From contig NAJO01000035.1 in NCBI GenBank assembly GCA_002077065.1, forward strand, positions 310,001 to 374,000: 64,000 nt of DNA. The letters are read 5' to 3'. The position numbers were made by a program, and so were the translations under genes. Position 1 is the stretch's first letter. Every line of letters starts with the position of its first letter. Source of the DNA: Cryoendolithus antarcticus. Its lineage: Eukaryota > Ascomycota > Dothideomycetes > Cladosporiales > Cladosporiaceae. Shown piece after piece: positions 32,639 through 44,172 of this stretch. A model generated the notes under the pieces. It did not search any database. It was not told where the DNA came from and saw nothing but the letters and a program-made list of their open reading frames with translations.

Positions 32639-33874
32639 TCAGCCAGCGCCCTCCTTCCTCCTCTCCACAATCCCCACAACCACACTTATATCATCCCTCT
32701 TGCCGCCCTCAATCGCCAAGCCCTCCTCAACGCCCTTCTCCATGTACGGGCTCTCAGCAAACACATCCTCAGCAATCTTCCTAGCCTCCAGCACAATCTC
32801 CCTCGCAGCATACTTCATACTTCCCGCCACAGCCTCGCCAGCATGCTCCTGAGCCCACTTGTCCCGCGCCTCGAGCAATATACGAGCAATCTCGTGTTCC
32901 CAGAGGTTGTCCGTCACGCCGTCGCTCATCGCTAGCACGATGTCTCCTTCTTCCACCTGCACCTTGTCCAGGACGGCGTTAATCTCCGGTGTATCCGGCG
33001 AGTTCGTGCCGAGTTGTCTCGGACAGTCGAAATAATGATATTGCTCCTCTGTTCTGAAGATGATGTTCTCCTCGATGCTGGCGCTGGGGCGGACGACCAT
33101 GACTTTGCAATCGCCCAGCTGCGTCACCCAGAGCACAGCTTTGCCCTCCCCCTCTGCAGCTCCGTCGAGCAGCGCAGAGGAGACGGTTGTAGTACCCAAC
33201 CACGCGTTTGGCTCAGAAAGCGCCTCCTTCGTCTTCTCGAACGCCCTGCTCAGCGCACCTACCACTCCCCCTCCGTTCCCCTCCCCCTCTTTCTCCACGT
33301 CCTTTTCCCCCTGCGCCAACCCCTCCACCTCTCCCGCCCAAAAATGCCCCACAAGCCTACTCCAAAGCCCCGCACACCCCCTATCCTTCAACCCCCACGC
33401 ACCCACCCCATCATTCACACACAGGAACCTCTCCCCCGCAAACAGCGCATCATCGCCATTCGTCACGCCCAGTATCGGGACGCCGTTCACGCGATCGTGG
33501 CTGCGGTTGTGCGTTGAGAGGGGGTCGCTGAAGGAGCCAGACGGGGGCGAGAAGAAGGGAGGCGGGAAGGGGCGAGGGGGGCGTTTGGGCCAGGCTGCGT
33601 AGCCGGTGCGGAAGAGGAAGGGGGAGAGGGTTGACGGAGCGGTATCCGGCTTCGCTTTGAGAGACGAGGGGGTGGCTTCGCTGGGCTCCGAGATGGGGGT
33701 TGAAAGGCCGGATTGCGGGTTTCGCGAGCGGTTGGACTGGCCGTGAGGGTCGCGGAGTCGGGTAGTGGTGGTGTGGAAGAGCTGTATGCGAAGGGGCTTT
33801 GGGAGAGTAAGCGGACTGGCGATGTAGGCCTGGTAGCTTCGCACTGCTATCGATCCGGGGATGCGAGCTGGCAT
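32639..33874 (-). CDS. PTC7: Mitochondrial PP2C-type phosphatase, Ptc7-like
   Basis: Single exon, 411 aa. The N-terminus is basic and poor in acids with Arg/Ser/Thr (MPARIPGSIAVRSYQAYIAS), a likely mitochondrial presequence. The PPM/PP2C fold starts near 130: GDDALFAGERFLCVNDGVGAWGLKDRG holds the first metal-binding Asp residues, LWVTQLGDCKVMVVR is a core strand, and VLAMSDGVTDNLWEHEI carries another metal Asp. The final block RDDISVVVGIVE is the typical last strand with the Asp-Asp pair. Yeast Ptc7 dephosphorylates Coq7 and promotes ubiquinone synthesis. A large Pro/Ser-rich insertion (about 40-110) before the domain is probably disordered. Same orientation as its neighbours. Confidence 0.87.
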   Translation of the reverse strand: MPARIPGSIAVRSYQAYIASPLTLPKPLRIQLFHTTTTRLRDPHGQSNRSRNPQSGLSTPISEPSEATPSSLKAKPDTAPSTLSPFLFRTGYAAWPKRPPRPFPPPFFSPPSGSFSDPLSTHNRSHDRVNGVPILGVTNGDDALFAGERFLCVNDGVGAWGLKDRGCAGLWSRLVGHFWAGEVEGLAQGEKDVEKEGEGNGGGVVGALSRAFEKTKEALSEPNAWLGTTTVSSALLDGAAEGEGKAVLWVTQLGDCKVMVVRPSASIEENIIFRTEEQYHYFDCPRQLGTNSPDTPEINAVLDKVQVEEGDIVLAMSDGVTDNLWEHEIARILLEARDKWAQEHAGEAVAGSMKYAAREIVLEARKIAEDVFAESPYMEKGVEEGLAIEGGKRDDISVVVGIVERRKEGAG

Positions 33875-34130
33875 GCTGCCGTGAGCGCGTGGAGCTCACG
33901 CCGCTGTGATGGCGACGGCATGTCCGGTACACGAGAGCATCGAGAGCCTAGTGAGTGTGAAGAAACAATAGCACATTACATGTCGTGGAGGTCGGTGAGG
34001 TACTAGAGCTCGAGGGCCGGATATAAGATGTGGAGCCGAGGCGTTGGGTAAAAGCGCCACAAAAGATATGAGTGCACAGGTCCGTGTGAAGCGGTCTTGA
34101 TGTACGATCTGGACAGTGATATACAGCTAT

Positions 34131-36440
34131 CTACACCACCTGCACCTCATCATCACCGTCCCATGCACGTCTTCTCCGTCGAGCCTGACACTGCATCCTC
34201 TCCCTTCTTCCACAAGCACCCTCGCTGCTTCTGCTAAGTACACCTGCTGCATCTCTCCGCCAAGTCAACAAGCCACCTACAGTCCGATCGCCATTCCCCA
34301 CGACCACTTCGTTGCCGCCATCGAGTAACGCAACCCCCGCCACCGTGCCAAAGAACCTCAGCTCCTGCCTCTCCTTCTCCGCATTCCGGACGTCATAGAT
34401 CGAGACAACGTCCTCACTCTCAGCCGCAACCAGCAACGCACTGTCCTCCGTGAAGTGCAGACTCCTCACGCAGCTCATGACGCTCGGTAGCGAAGCAGTA
34501 GGCTGCGACCAATTCCGGGAGTCCCACAGTAAGGTTTCTCCGTTTTGAGACGCTGTAGCGACATGGCGCGAGTCTGGGCTCCAGGCGCAGGCGAAAACAT
34601 GGTCTTTGTTGGGCACAGTAACGAGTGTAGCCCCGGTCTCGGCATTGGTGATAAGCGCGTCGCGTGAGTCGCCGCCGATGAGACGCAAGCGGCCGTCTGG
34701 TGCCGTGGCCGAGCAGTTGAGGGAGTTGGCATAGCTAAACGTGCCGGTGTACTTTAGCGTCCGGATGTCCATGATGCGGAGCCGTGTGTCGTTTGAGCAA
34801 AATGCCGCTTGAAGAGCACCAGAGGTACGGCTGGGGAAGGTGTGGATGTGAGTGACAAGACCGTTCCAATTGTGGGTCACATAGCCTTCTTGCACTTCTG
34901 GCGCGGCAGATCCAAGAGATTGAAGCGCATACTCGCCATAAAAGCCTCCAGCGATAAGGACGCTGTCACTTGTATATGACAGATCAGTCGGCTGTGAAGT
35001 GGCCAGACAAGTCACGCGCATAGACGCGGCAGAAGCACTGCGTCTCGTCAAGTCAATGACAACACGGCTCTCTGCGGGTAGGGCAAGTGGTGTGCAGTGC
35101 ACACGTCCGCCTCTGGAGAAGAAGACATCCTGGCCGTGAGAAGCGATGACATTACGAAGCTCGAAGTGTGAGTAGCTTGGCTTCCATCGGCCGTTGAAGC
35201 GGTGAAAGCGGTAGTGTTGCTCCTCGTGTGCAGAACCGCCCAATTGCGGTCTCATGTCGAGCTCCGTGAGGTAGCGGCCGCTGTGCGAAGGGTGTAGCTG
35301 TCTTCGCTGGTCCATAGCTTGGGCTCGTGTCGTCGTTGTCTCGTGCCACGGTATGCCCTGCAGGTCACCTTGTCCAGCTTTGAAGTCATGGCGTGTGATA
35401 TCATGGTATACAGAGGGATCTGTACGAGGTCGCAGCGCATCGCGGATCGCTCCAGGTGCGTTTGCCGGGTTCGCACTGTGGGCATTGTCATACTCCCAGT
35501 CATCAATGAAGTCTGCAAAATCGTAAGAGTGGCGTTGGTCATTGACATCCAACACCACTCGATCCGCGTCTAGTATGTCCAGTAGATTGTCCTCGCCAGG
35601 CGTGTCAAGAGGTGCGAAAGCAGGTGCATCAGCTTCGCTACTGCGAATATGTGGCTCAATGATCGGAACAGGAGGTACTTGAGATGGAACCGGTGCGCTA
35701 TTAGGTATCACAGCGAGACTGTGTGACCGCACACGAATTGATGGCAGTCGCGACTGGTAACGGTCCGGGCTACGCAAGTTATCGCAAGAGCGATGATTGA
35801 GCAGTCCGCGGGTGTCAAAAACACGCCCGAGTGCTTCGTCGAAGCGTGGGACCTCATCTGAGCCATCTCCTGGTAAGGCGAATCTTTGCCGACGAGCATC
35901 TTCTTCCCTAGTGGTCTCTTCGCATTCAGGTCGAGGGTGTCGTTGTCGTAGAGTCAGTGATATCTGGCACGAGGGCGACGATGGTAAGCTATCGTGGTCG
36001 GAGGCAACAAGTTCTGGAAGTGCAGCATCGTCGTACTCTGCTAGAGATGAGGTCGAAAGCGCAGGAGTCGCGAAGCCAGCATCATCCAGGTAGATGCTGT
36101 CGTCCAACGTCGGCGACGACAAGGCTCCAGTACCAGAGCCATCACTCTCATCATCCAGCAGCACCCCTCCCTCTTCGTCGTCGTCCTCTGAAAAAGACTC
36201 GTCCTGCCACGAGTTCAAAGCAAAAGGCAACACGCCACTCTCACAAAACACAGGCTCGGTGATAAACCTCGCCATGCAAGCTCTCTCGCTCACAGTCAAA
36301 CGCTCCATCCTGTCACCCGAGCAAATCCGCTTGGCCAGCAAGCGCCGTCGACTCAGGGAAACCTTGCGACACTTAACAGCCGCGCTCGGAACGCTAGCAC
36401 CGCTGAAATAGAACATCTCGGCCATAATGGCATTCGCCAC
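34131..36440 (-). CDS. WD40-repeat protein, fission-yeast C2A9.03-like family
   Basis: Single exon, 769 aa. The first ~330 residues are acidic, Ser-rich and disordered (QDESFSEDDDEEGGVLLDDES). A conserved segment follows: DFIDDWEYDNAHSANPANA, FKAGQGDLQGIPWH and HFELRNVIASHGQDVFFSRGG. A beta-propeller of degenerate WD40 repeats makes up the last ~300 residues: SVLIAGGFYGEYAL, NDTRLRIMDIRTL, HVFACAWSPDSRHVATASQNGETLLWDSRNW, and LVAAESEDVVSIYDVRNAE. This order fits the uncharacterised C2A9.03/YwhL-like WD family of fungi. The final ~40 residues are Arg-rich (GRRERMQCQARRRRR). The molecular role is unknown. Confidence 0.75.
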   Translation of the reverse strand: MANAIMAEMFYFSGASVPSAAVKCRKVSLSRRRLLAKRICSGDRMERLTVSERACMARFITEPVFCESGVLPFALNSWQDESFSEDDDEEGGVLLDDESDGSGTGALSSPTLDDSIYLDDAGFATPALSTSSLAEYDDAALPELVASDHDSLPSSPSCQISLTLRQRHPRPECEETTREEDARRQRFALPGDGSDEVPRFDEALGRVFDTRGLLNHRSCDNLRSPDRYQSRLPSIRVRSHSLAVIPNSAPVPSQVPPVPIIEPHIRSSEADAPAFAPLDTPGEDNLLDILDADRVVLDVNDQRHSYDFADFIDDWEYDNAHSANPANAPGAIRDALRPRTDPSVYHDITRHDFKAGQGDLQGIPWHETTTTRAQAMDQRRQLHPSHSGRYLTELDMRPQLGGSAHEEQHYRFHRFNGRWKPSYSHFELRNVIASHGQDVFFSRGGRVHCTPLALPAESRVVIDLTRRSASAASMRVTCLATSQPTDLSYTSDSVLIAGGFYGEYALQSLGSAAPEVQEGYVTHNWNGLVTHIHTFPSRTSGALQAAFCSNDTRLRIMDIRTLKYTGTFSYANSLNCSATAPDGRLRLIGGDSRDALITNAETGATLVTVPNKDHVFACAWSPDSRHVATASQNGETLLWDSRNWSQPTASLPSVMSCVRSLHFTEDSALLVAAESEDVVSIYDVRNAEKERQELRFFGTVAGVALLDGGNEVVVGNGDRTVGGLLTWRRDAAGVLSRSSEGACGRRERMQCQARRRRRAWDGDDEVQVV

Positions 36441-38204
36441 GCGAGAAGTCTAGCCTCCCCAGTCAAGCGGCAGTCAGCAAATCAATACGCGCTCCTCTCC
36501 CTTCCTGTGGCCGGGTGGGAGAGAAGCCAGATGATGGGACCCAGTACCAGAGAACTTCGCGCAGCTGTCAACAGGGGCGAAAGTGAGGGTTCGGGTGACG
36601 CAGGCGAGGTGCTCGTAGCGAAGCAGAGGTGAGGTAAGGTGAGCACAAGATGGGCTGTCAAAGAATTGTTCGCATGCACGCTGTGCTGCCCGCCCGACGC
36701 GAGGGGCGGGATGCGAAGGAGGCCGCGTGATTGGCACAGGAGTTTCAGGATCCAGAGGGACGGCTACGTGCGTCCGATGGGTGGATGTTGTGTCGCCGGT
36801 GGAAGCGGTGGGGATAGCCGACGAGGAGCGCGCACTCAGCTGGTGATAGTAGGGTACCGGTCCAGCAGTATGGCGGCACGGTCTGTAGATTGTCGCATAG
36901 TGTAGGGCGAGGTGCAGCGGACGTCAAGAGCGGACGCCGGTGCCGCCGGGTAATTCGATAAGAGACGCGCCCCACTCTTGGCGATCCCGAGCAGGGGGGG
37001 GCAAGCAAGCTCTCTGGTACCGTAGCGGAATCAACATGCACGACAAAGTCGCCCTTGCTGTCGCGCATGCATCAATAGAGTGCTCGCGTTTGCCCAAAGC
37101 GGCCGTCGTCAATGTCGCGAGGCGATCGCTTCTCGAAGTGCTGACGGAAGATGCAGAAGGCAAACGAAGAGCGATTCTTGGGCTCTCAATGTTGCAGTAC
37201 GACGTCAACTGCAGCAAGACCACAAGCGAGGTCCCTTCATCACTCACCGGTAGCGTACAGATCTCCACGTGAACTGCAGAGGGGGCGTCAACGAGGCGTA
37301 GCGAAGCTTGGGTCGGCGTCGAGCAGGCCTCCATCAATTGCCGCGTCCACCACTAACAAAAAACATCGACCCCCAGTTCATCACCGACCAAGCATCGCCG
37401 TCTGTTCATTGAGCAAACAACCGCTTTCGCCGCCTCTCATGGCTCGTTCCCATCGCCTCCAACGTCCCCATGAGCGCCTCCATCCCGATCAAGAGATCAC
37501 CACATCCGGCATCCCTGTCCTGCACTTCCGTTCGGAGTGAGGTGCAGCTGTCACATTCCCTGCTATGCACGCTAGGTCCAATGGCAGCGCGTGGAAGCCG
37601 AGTGTTAGGCCGCATGGCATGGTGCCGTCGGCGGGCTGCTGTATGGAGGGCAGGGAAGGGGAGGGTCGTACGGCGTTTCCCGGCCGTCATGCAGTGGTTT
37701 CTGTGACTTCGTCTAGGTTTAGTGTCAAGAAATCTATTTGGAAACTACGCCATGAGCCTACGTCAAGGTTATGGCTCTCTGTATGTCTCCAACGAATCCA
37801 GCCTTGTCGCCGACTCGCCTGTGCTACCGTTTCGCCATCCGTGCAGCACGTGTTTCCTCAAGCGCCATTGAGAATTCCTGCAGCTGCTTCTGTCACGTAG
37901 TACAGACTTCCGCATGGCAGTATGCATTGAGACGGCGAAGTGCATTGACAGAGTCATGGAGGCGATGGGCCTTTTTGGAGGAAGCCAGCAATGTGAGCAA
38001 GGACAGCGCAGTGAGTGAGGATTCGCATACCAAGTACATGCACCCCAGTGGTGCTATAGCGCTCATGGTGTTAAAAACCCGGAGTCTGTAAGCCTTGAAG
38101 GCCACGCCGCGCACGCTCGCCATGATCATGTATGCTCAAGGCACCGCCGCAGTAGAACACACCACCGCCCATCATCACCTTGTCTCATGCTCTCCATTGC
38201 ACAA
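36441..38204. other. Longest gene-poor stretch, about 1.76 kb
   Basis: Between the WD40 gene start (36440, minus) and the SIN3 stop (38205). It contains a run of eight G at about 36993-37000 and several short open frames (up to 137 codons) on both strands with no domain, signal or composition supporting a protein. It probably carries the WD40 gene promoter, and might hide a non-coding RNA or a small multi-exon gene, for which I see no direct evidence. Confidence 0.4.
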
Positions 38205-41200
38205 TCAATCAACCTCCATGCCCTCCGCGTCACCCACAACCTCCTCCCCAGCGACCAACTTCGCAAACCCGTCATTAGCGCTCTCCACAACCGCCTTCCC
38301 CACATCTCTCATAGCCTCGTTGTTAAGTTCCCACCCCTCTTTCACAGCCTCCTCCCTCCACGCCCTCACTTCCCTCCTCTCCCTCAAGCCTTCCTCGCCC
38401 CCGCTCCTCTCCCCCATGCTCAGAAAGAAACACTCCTGCGTACCCTTCTCAAAGATTCGATGATAGCTGTTGACCGTAATCCTGATAGTCAAGTTCTCCT
38501 CGCTTCTAGCGGCAGCGAACCGGCGGAAGATGTAATCCGCACCTTCTTCTGAAGACGGGGAGGGTGGAGCAGAGAGGTCCGAGGTGGCGAGGCCGGAGGC
38601 GCGGTAATTGCGCGATAGGAAGGGGCGCGTGAGTGTGTCGTAGGGGATGCCGGAGGTGGCTGTGAAGGCTGTGTAGGACGCGAGGTAGTAGCGCCAGCGG
38701 TGCTCTTGATCGGCTGGGGAGAGAGCGGCGTCGAAGGTTGGGTCGTCTTTCTTGGTGAGGTAGAAGCGGAGGGCTGGAGTGGCTTGGTCCTGGAGGTGAT
38801 TGTCAGCTAACGCCCGATCAATGTGGGGTGGGAAGTGAATTACGTAGTCGATGCGGTATAGCTCAGAGTCCTTCAGCAGCTTCTCGACCGACTTTCTGTA
38901 ATCGACGATCTGCGCTGCGTTCGACGTCTCCCTCATGCGATCCTTGCGCCAAATATTGTAGATATCGAGGCTCTTCTCCTTACCTTCATTGATCAGGATA
39001 TTATTACCATAGCGTACGAAAGCCTGCATCATCTTCTCAAGCGAGTACAGCTGGTAGCCGGACTGCAAGTAGAAGCGACGAAGAATGTCTTCGACTTCGG
39101 TGAAATCGGCGTCGCCGATCAGGCACTTCTCGAACTTGCCGAGCATCTGGCGGTAGTAGCTAGCGTTCTCCGACGTGTCTTCAAAGAAGTCCGCTGGCAG
39201 CTTGTCGACGATGCCCAGGTCTAGGGCTGGCTTCTCAGTATTGGCCCTGGCTATAGCCTTGTGGCACTCCCTCTCGCCTTTCTTGAGCTTGAGGAGTCGC
39301 TCATACAGCATGGTGAGCATGCGCACGAAGCAATACATCGGCCCGTTGGCCCACATGGTGTAGACGGTGCGAGCGTGTAATTCAGCAGGGTCGACGTTCC
39401 GGTCACCAAGATTGTTACCAGTGGTGGGGTGCTCGAGCCAGCGCTGAACGACAGCTTCGCTCTTCTCAGCCTCTTCGGCAGTGTCGATTACCATATCATC
39501 AGCAGCGATGGAGCCGATCTCGGGAGTAGACGCACGGCTGGCGGAGGCATTGCTGTCCTCACGGTCTTTGCGGCCGAACTTGCCAGCACGCTGCTTGTCG
39601 ATAACGTTCCGGAAGAGGTTGTTGCCCTTAGCCTTGCGACCTCTTGGAGTGGCGGCGTCCTCAGCACCAGATGGCAGATCATCGGCCACTTCGTTGGCAG
39701 GCGTGTCGCTTGGGCTGATCTTGATGGCGACCTTCTCGTTGAACCAGTCCGGGTCCATGCCGAAGAAGGTAGGGATGAAGTCGCGCATCCAGGCAGGCAG
39801 CTTTGGCGATTCCTGCGTCATATTGGAGTCGATATAGGTGAGCACAAGGCGAGCGACGTCGAGCACGACATCAGCATCCTCCACAGCGTAGGTCAGCTGC
39901 GCATTGTGCATGACACCCGGCACCTGCTTGTCCTCCCTGACCATCTCCTCGTGCTTGACTTGAATCTCGCCCAGGAGCGTTTTCATCTGGAACGCCTTCT
40001 TGTCCGAGTTACGAGTATTGACAGCCTGATGATCGAGAGACTTCCAGAACATCTTCTGGGTTTGCTCGCGCCAGACCTTCTCCCATTCGCGCTGAGCCAG
40101 CTTCCACGACTCGAGGCGCTCTTTGAGGCGATTGAGCAGAACCGGGATGACTTGGTAAGGATGGTTGTGAAGCTCCCTAATCACCTCATGGCCCATCTCG
40201 CGACCATAGACCTTCATGATGACGCGCTTGTAGATCGTCTCGCTCTGGCCGCCAAGGCCAGTGGGAAGCTGCCAAGCCATCTGCTCCATGGGCGAGAGGC
40301 GTAACAGCTGTTGCGCAAGGGGCTCGAGCAGCTGCACAGTCCTACCGCAAGCCTCAATGTTGTAGTCGTAATCGTGACGCTCCTCTTCGATGCGGTGAAG
40401 ACCCTCTTCATGTGCGTTCTTCCTATGAGCGACAAATCCAGAGTCTTCACTCGCCCAAGTCGGATGCGAAGCCCACTCGTCGTTCAAGACTGCTTGACAA
40501 AGCTCATCACGACCGCTGCATGGCTTCTGGCGCTCCTGCAAAATTTGTGCGTTAGCAAGCTTCATAAAGCTACGTCCCAGTGGGCTATGTCCGGGTGATG
40601 TGGGTCGAGGTCCAGGATCCGGGGTGGTGGGCTTAGTGAAGAAGTCGTCGAATGGAGCTTGATGTGGCGAAGATCCTCGAATGTCGCTGTACATAGGCTC
40701 CGGATAGTCCCTTCCAGTCCTTAATGGCGATAATCCCAGCTCCTTCACTCGATCCCTGACTTCGAATGTGGTCTTGACAATTGCTGTTGGACTATCTTCG
40801 CCGCGAAGCTTGAGTCTCTTGGCAGGATTGAATTTTGCGCCGGCATATGAGTCCTTGTCTTGAAGGTCGGAGATAGTGTGGATTGGCGTGGAAGCTCCGG
40901 AAGCCATTCGTGGGCTGAGGTTGATGACTGACATTCCAGATTGCGGAACCCGCTTTCTCTTGTTCGTGCGCTCGTTTTCCATAAGCTCGTCTTTGGTATT
41001 CGGCGTGAGTATGAGGGTGGCAGATGAAAGCCCAGTCGAGATCATGGCTGTTACCTCGGACGCAGTTGGGATAGGGATGGCAGGCGGCGGCGCTTTTCTC
41101 TTCTTGGTCTTGCTACCGGATTTGCCAGCAGGCGCGAGTGTGGCGGGTGGAGTAGCAACCTGAGTCTTCTGCTTCTTGGGAGTCGGGGTCTTTGGAGTTT

Positions 41201-44172
41201 TTGGCGAAGCAGCCGGCTGCTCGCCTTCCTGTGCGGTCATTTTGCGTTCGATGCCGCGTGTGAAAACCATCGTCGGTGAGCGTGGTGATATTTGCGGGTT
41301 CCTGAGAGTGAGGTGAGGCCAGCGCTGTCTGAGAGGTGGAGGTGTGCGAGTGATTGGATTGCAAACTTGTCGTCGTAGGTGAGATGAACTTCGTCCGAGA
41401 GCAAGATCGGATGGAGGAAAGTCGACAATAGTAAGTTCGACAATAGAATCATCTCGTCCAGTGAAGTCAAGGTCCGTGCGACAAAAGTCCAAGTTGGAAG
41501 GAACGTCCCAGGGAGGTCCTGAGGGGTATCCAGGAGTCCAGTACATGTCACGCAAACGATAACGAGGGAGAGGAGTCAACATACCCGCTTAGGAAGCAGC
41601 CTATAACTCGGCCCAAGACCACGACAATTGCTCAAACTCACTCTGCCACCAGGAATCCTCGGCTTGTTCTCCACCAGTATGTCCTTCTCTTCGTACCCCA
41701 CAAAGTCCATGAACCACTTCATCAGGTCCGTGTTGCTGCCAACGAATGCACGCGACTTGTGAATCAGCGTCGTGCGGTCGATGAGGTCCTGACTGAAGAG
41801 ATTGCAGAGCTTCAGGAACTCGTTGAAGGTGTTCTTGTTGGCGATGGCTTTCTTGGCGCGATCGAAGAAGCTGAGCTCCTCGCTGGTGGCGAGTGTTGAT
41901 GTCGTTGGCGGTAGTGGGAATGGCAGCGCAGGAATCAATGTTGGCGATGAAGGAGGCTGCTCGGCTGCCTTTGCCATCGCGTGCGCCTGCTTTGCGCGCT
42001 GTGATGGTGTCAGTGGTCGGTGGCGCATGGAACATCCGCCGGCTTCACCCGCATCACTCACCTTGCTCTGCTGCCCTCCGAACGCCCCTTTGCTCGGTCC
42101 AGCAACAGCCATAGGCTCAACAGCACTGTTGACTGTCCCCTGCCTCTCACCCCTCTTCCGCTTGTTGTCCTTCACCGTCGGCGTCGGAGCAAAGTTGCCC
42201 ACAGGTGGCAACCCTCTCCCATGATTTGGCGTTCCCATCACCTCTCTCGACATCACCGGACTGCCATACATCGGCTCACCGCGCACATGCGACAACATAG
42301 CCTGCTGCTCAGCTTGCACACGCGCAGCGTGCGCTTTGGCCGCAGCGGCAGACTCTGGCAAGAATTGCTTGAAGTCGTCGAGAAGGTCTGGGGCGGTTTT
42401 GAAGAGGTGCGTGACTTGGCTGTAGACGTCTTGGATGGGTTTTGATTCGCGTTGGTAGGTTTGGAGGATTTCGAGGAATTGCTTGTAGATGTCGGGTTGT
42501 GATGAGAATCGGTTCTGCGAGTAGTGTCGTTAGCGTACTTTCTTTGCTTTCACGTGATGGGAGAAAGTGTTGCTCACCTTGATCTTATTCACGTAACTGA
42601 TCGCATGATTGAACTCGACAGGTCCACGCTTTTCCATGCCGCCTGGTCCATCGCCGTCCTGCGGCAGAGGTGTGATACGACCTGGTGCTGGTGACATGCC
42701 TGCACGAAGTGCAGCACCGCTTGCTGCAGCTGAGACAGCGTTCTGCAGGTGATTGACACCTCGTTCCTGTTGTTGGTGCATCGCCTGCTGCTCTTGCTGC
42801 CGAGCTACTTCGAGAGGCGATAGATGATTGCTTCCCATCATCGGTCCAATGGCGCGGCCGTTCGGACTAAGCATCATCTGCGGTTGTTGTCCAGGCTGGG
42901 GAGTGTAAGTGCCGTTTTCTCTTCGACCAGGCGCACTGTCTTGCTGACTCAGAGGACGGGGTTGCGGCATTGACTGCACAGTCGTACCCATCGGCGTTGT
43001 CACGCGGATCGCGTTGGGATCATCACCGGTACCGCATTCAATACGATAGCCCGGTGGTAAAAAGGTGTTGAATCCTTGGATCAACTCTGGGTTCCCAGCA
43101 AACAGCTGACTGACTCTGCCAATCACGCCTGGTGTATCAATGGCACCACTCTTAAAGTCCTTCATGATGTCCAGGAATCTGTTATAAACATCTGGATGAT
43201 CGGCGAACTGCACTTTGACTTGGTCCAGATAGCTGAGTGCATCGTTTAGGATAGGCTGCTGGCCTTGACCTTGACCCTGCGTTTGACCTGCTGGTGGTGG
43301 TCCTTGTTGTTGCTGTTGTGCAGCCTGCTGCTGTTGAGCCGGCGCAAAGGGCATTAGAAGCCCCGGCTGTTGCTGTTGGTTACCGAGCACTTGAGATTGC
43401 GGCGGTTGCACCGGACCACCTGCAAAGATATTGCCAGGACCAGATGGCGCTCCTAGCGGGAATCCAGGCTGAGCTTGCGACACACCAAGCCCTGGGTTAC
43501 CCAGCAAACCGTGCCGTGGCCCTACTGCGACTGGCTGATGCAGATGTATTGACTGCCCAGGCTGAGCCTGATGCGGTGGCGCCTGCTCGAGTCTCTGACG
43601 CTCTTGTTGCTCTCGAAGTGCTCGATCTTGCTCTTCCTTGATGTGGATCTGCTCGATGTCACGAGCTCGCTCTCGTTCGCGCTGCTCAGCAGCAGCTGCT
43701 TGGCTCGTCGCTTGACCAATGGCTGGCAAGGAGAAGCCGATACCCGGCTGACCGTCTGGTCGATGGGGAGGCTGCGGCGGCTGTCTTGGCGAAGAGTGTG
43801 CAAGGCCTGGCAGTCCACCTAGTCCATGACTCTGCTGCTGATACCCAAAATGGCCATTCGGTGGCGGCAGATTCGCGTGCCCGGATGGTGGTGATTGCTG
43901 CGATTGCTGCGGGAGCTGCCCTGGTCTGTACGTCCTTTCGGTTAGCATACAATCGTCACTGGTCTGAGTGTGCAGTAAGGGAGAATGCAGCCACAAGTGC
44001 ATCCACGCGTCGCAGTCGCCCATGACAATAGCAGAGACAAAGCGTGCGCTATGATCGATTGACAGAGAGACACATACCCAAAAGCTCCTGGACGAGGCCC
44101 TTGCTGGTTTTGTTGGTCTCCATGTGGGTTCCCGCCGCCCTGCGCCCATCCGCCTCGGTGTCCGGGGTCCAT
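38205..44172 (-). CDS. SIN3: Transcriptional co-repressor Sin3 (Rpd3 HDAC scaffold)
   Basis: Scaffold of the Rpd3 histone deacetylase complexes. Exons are 44172-44078, 43925-42578, 42514-41585 and 40535-38205; phases agree and the product is 1,567 aa. The start is [15 protein letters not shown] Gln/Pro-rich leader is followed by PAH1 (about 255-325, [15 protein letters not shown] to FLPPGYRI), PAH2 (about 467-532, [10 protein letters not shown] to [11 protein letters not shown]) and PAH3 (about 692-757, [15 protein letters not shown] to [11 protein letters not shown]). The HDAC-interaction domain begins right after exon 3 ([10 protein letters not shown] joined to [35 protein letters not shown]). 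The C-terminal Sin3 domain includes [12 protein letters not shown] and [12 protein letters not shown]. The first two introns are 152 and 63 bp; the third is 1,049 bp, with perfect splice signals yet open in frame with exon 4 (separate entry). Confidence 0.93.
40536..41584 (-). other. Unusual 1,049-bp SIN3 intron containing an in-frame coding-like segment
   Basis: The donor GTATGT (41584-41579) follows PAH3, and the acceptor is TTTTGCAG with an ideal branch TGCTAACGC just before it, so the intron is convincing. Yet the reading frame of exon 4 stays open back through it to 41582. From an ATG at 41270 (A at -3, G at +4) the 245 codons to the acceptor read [18 protein letters not shown] onward, with Lys/Pro/Ser-rich disordered composition, [24 protein letters not shown] and [14 protein letters not shown], looking like real protein. 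The 310 bp before this ATG are pyrimidine-rich like a fungal leader. This could be an alternative first exon giving a Sin3 isoform without PAH domains, or a retained coding insert. Confidence 0.55.

Noticed and set aside
33014..33602. Three long plus-strand frames of 107-180 codons
   Set aside because: All antisense to PTC7, whose conserved PP2C motifs fix the coding strand.
36924..37337. 137-codon minus-strand frame in the large gap
   Set aside because: Composition is not protein-like and no promoter or homologous motif is visible.
39429..40304. 291-codon open frame on the plus strand
   Set aside because: It is antisense to the SIN3 HDAC-interaction exon, whose protein is strongly conserved; the frame is a shadow.
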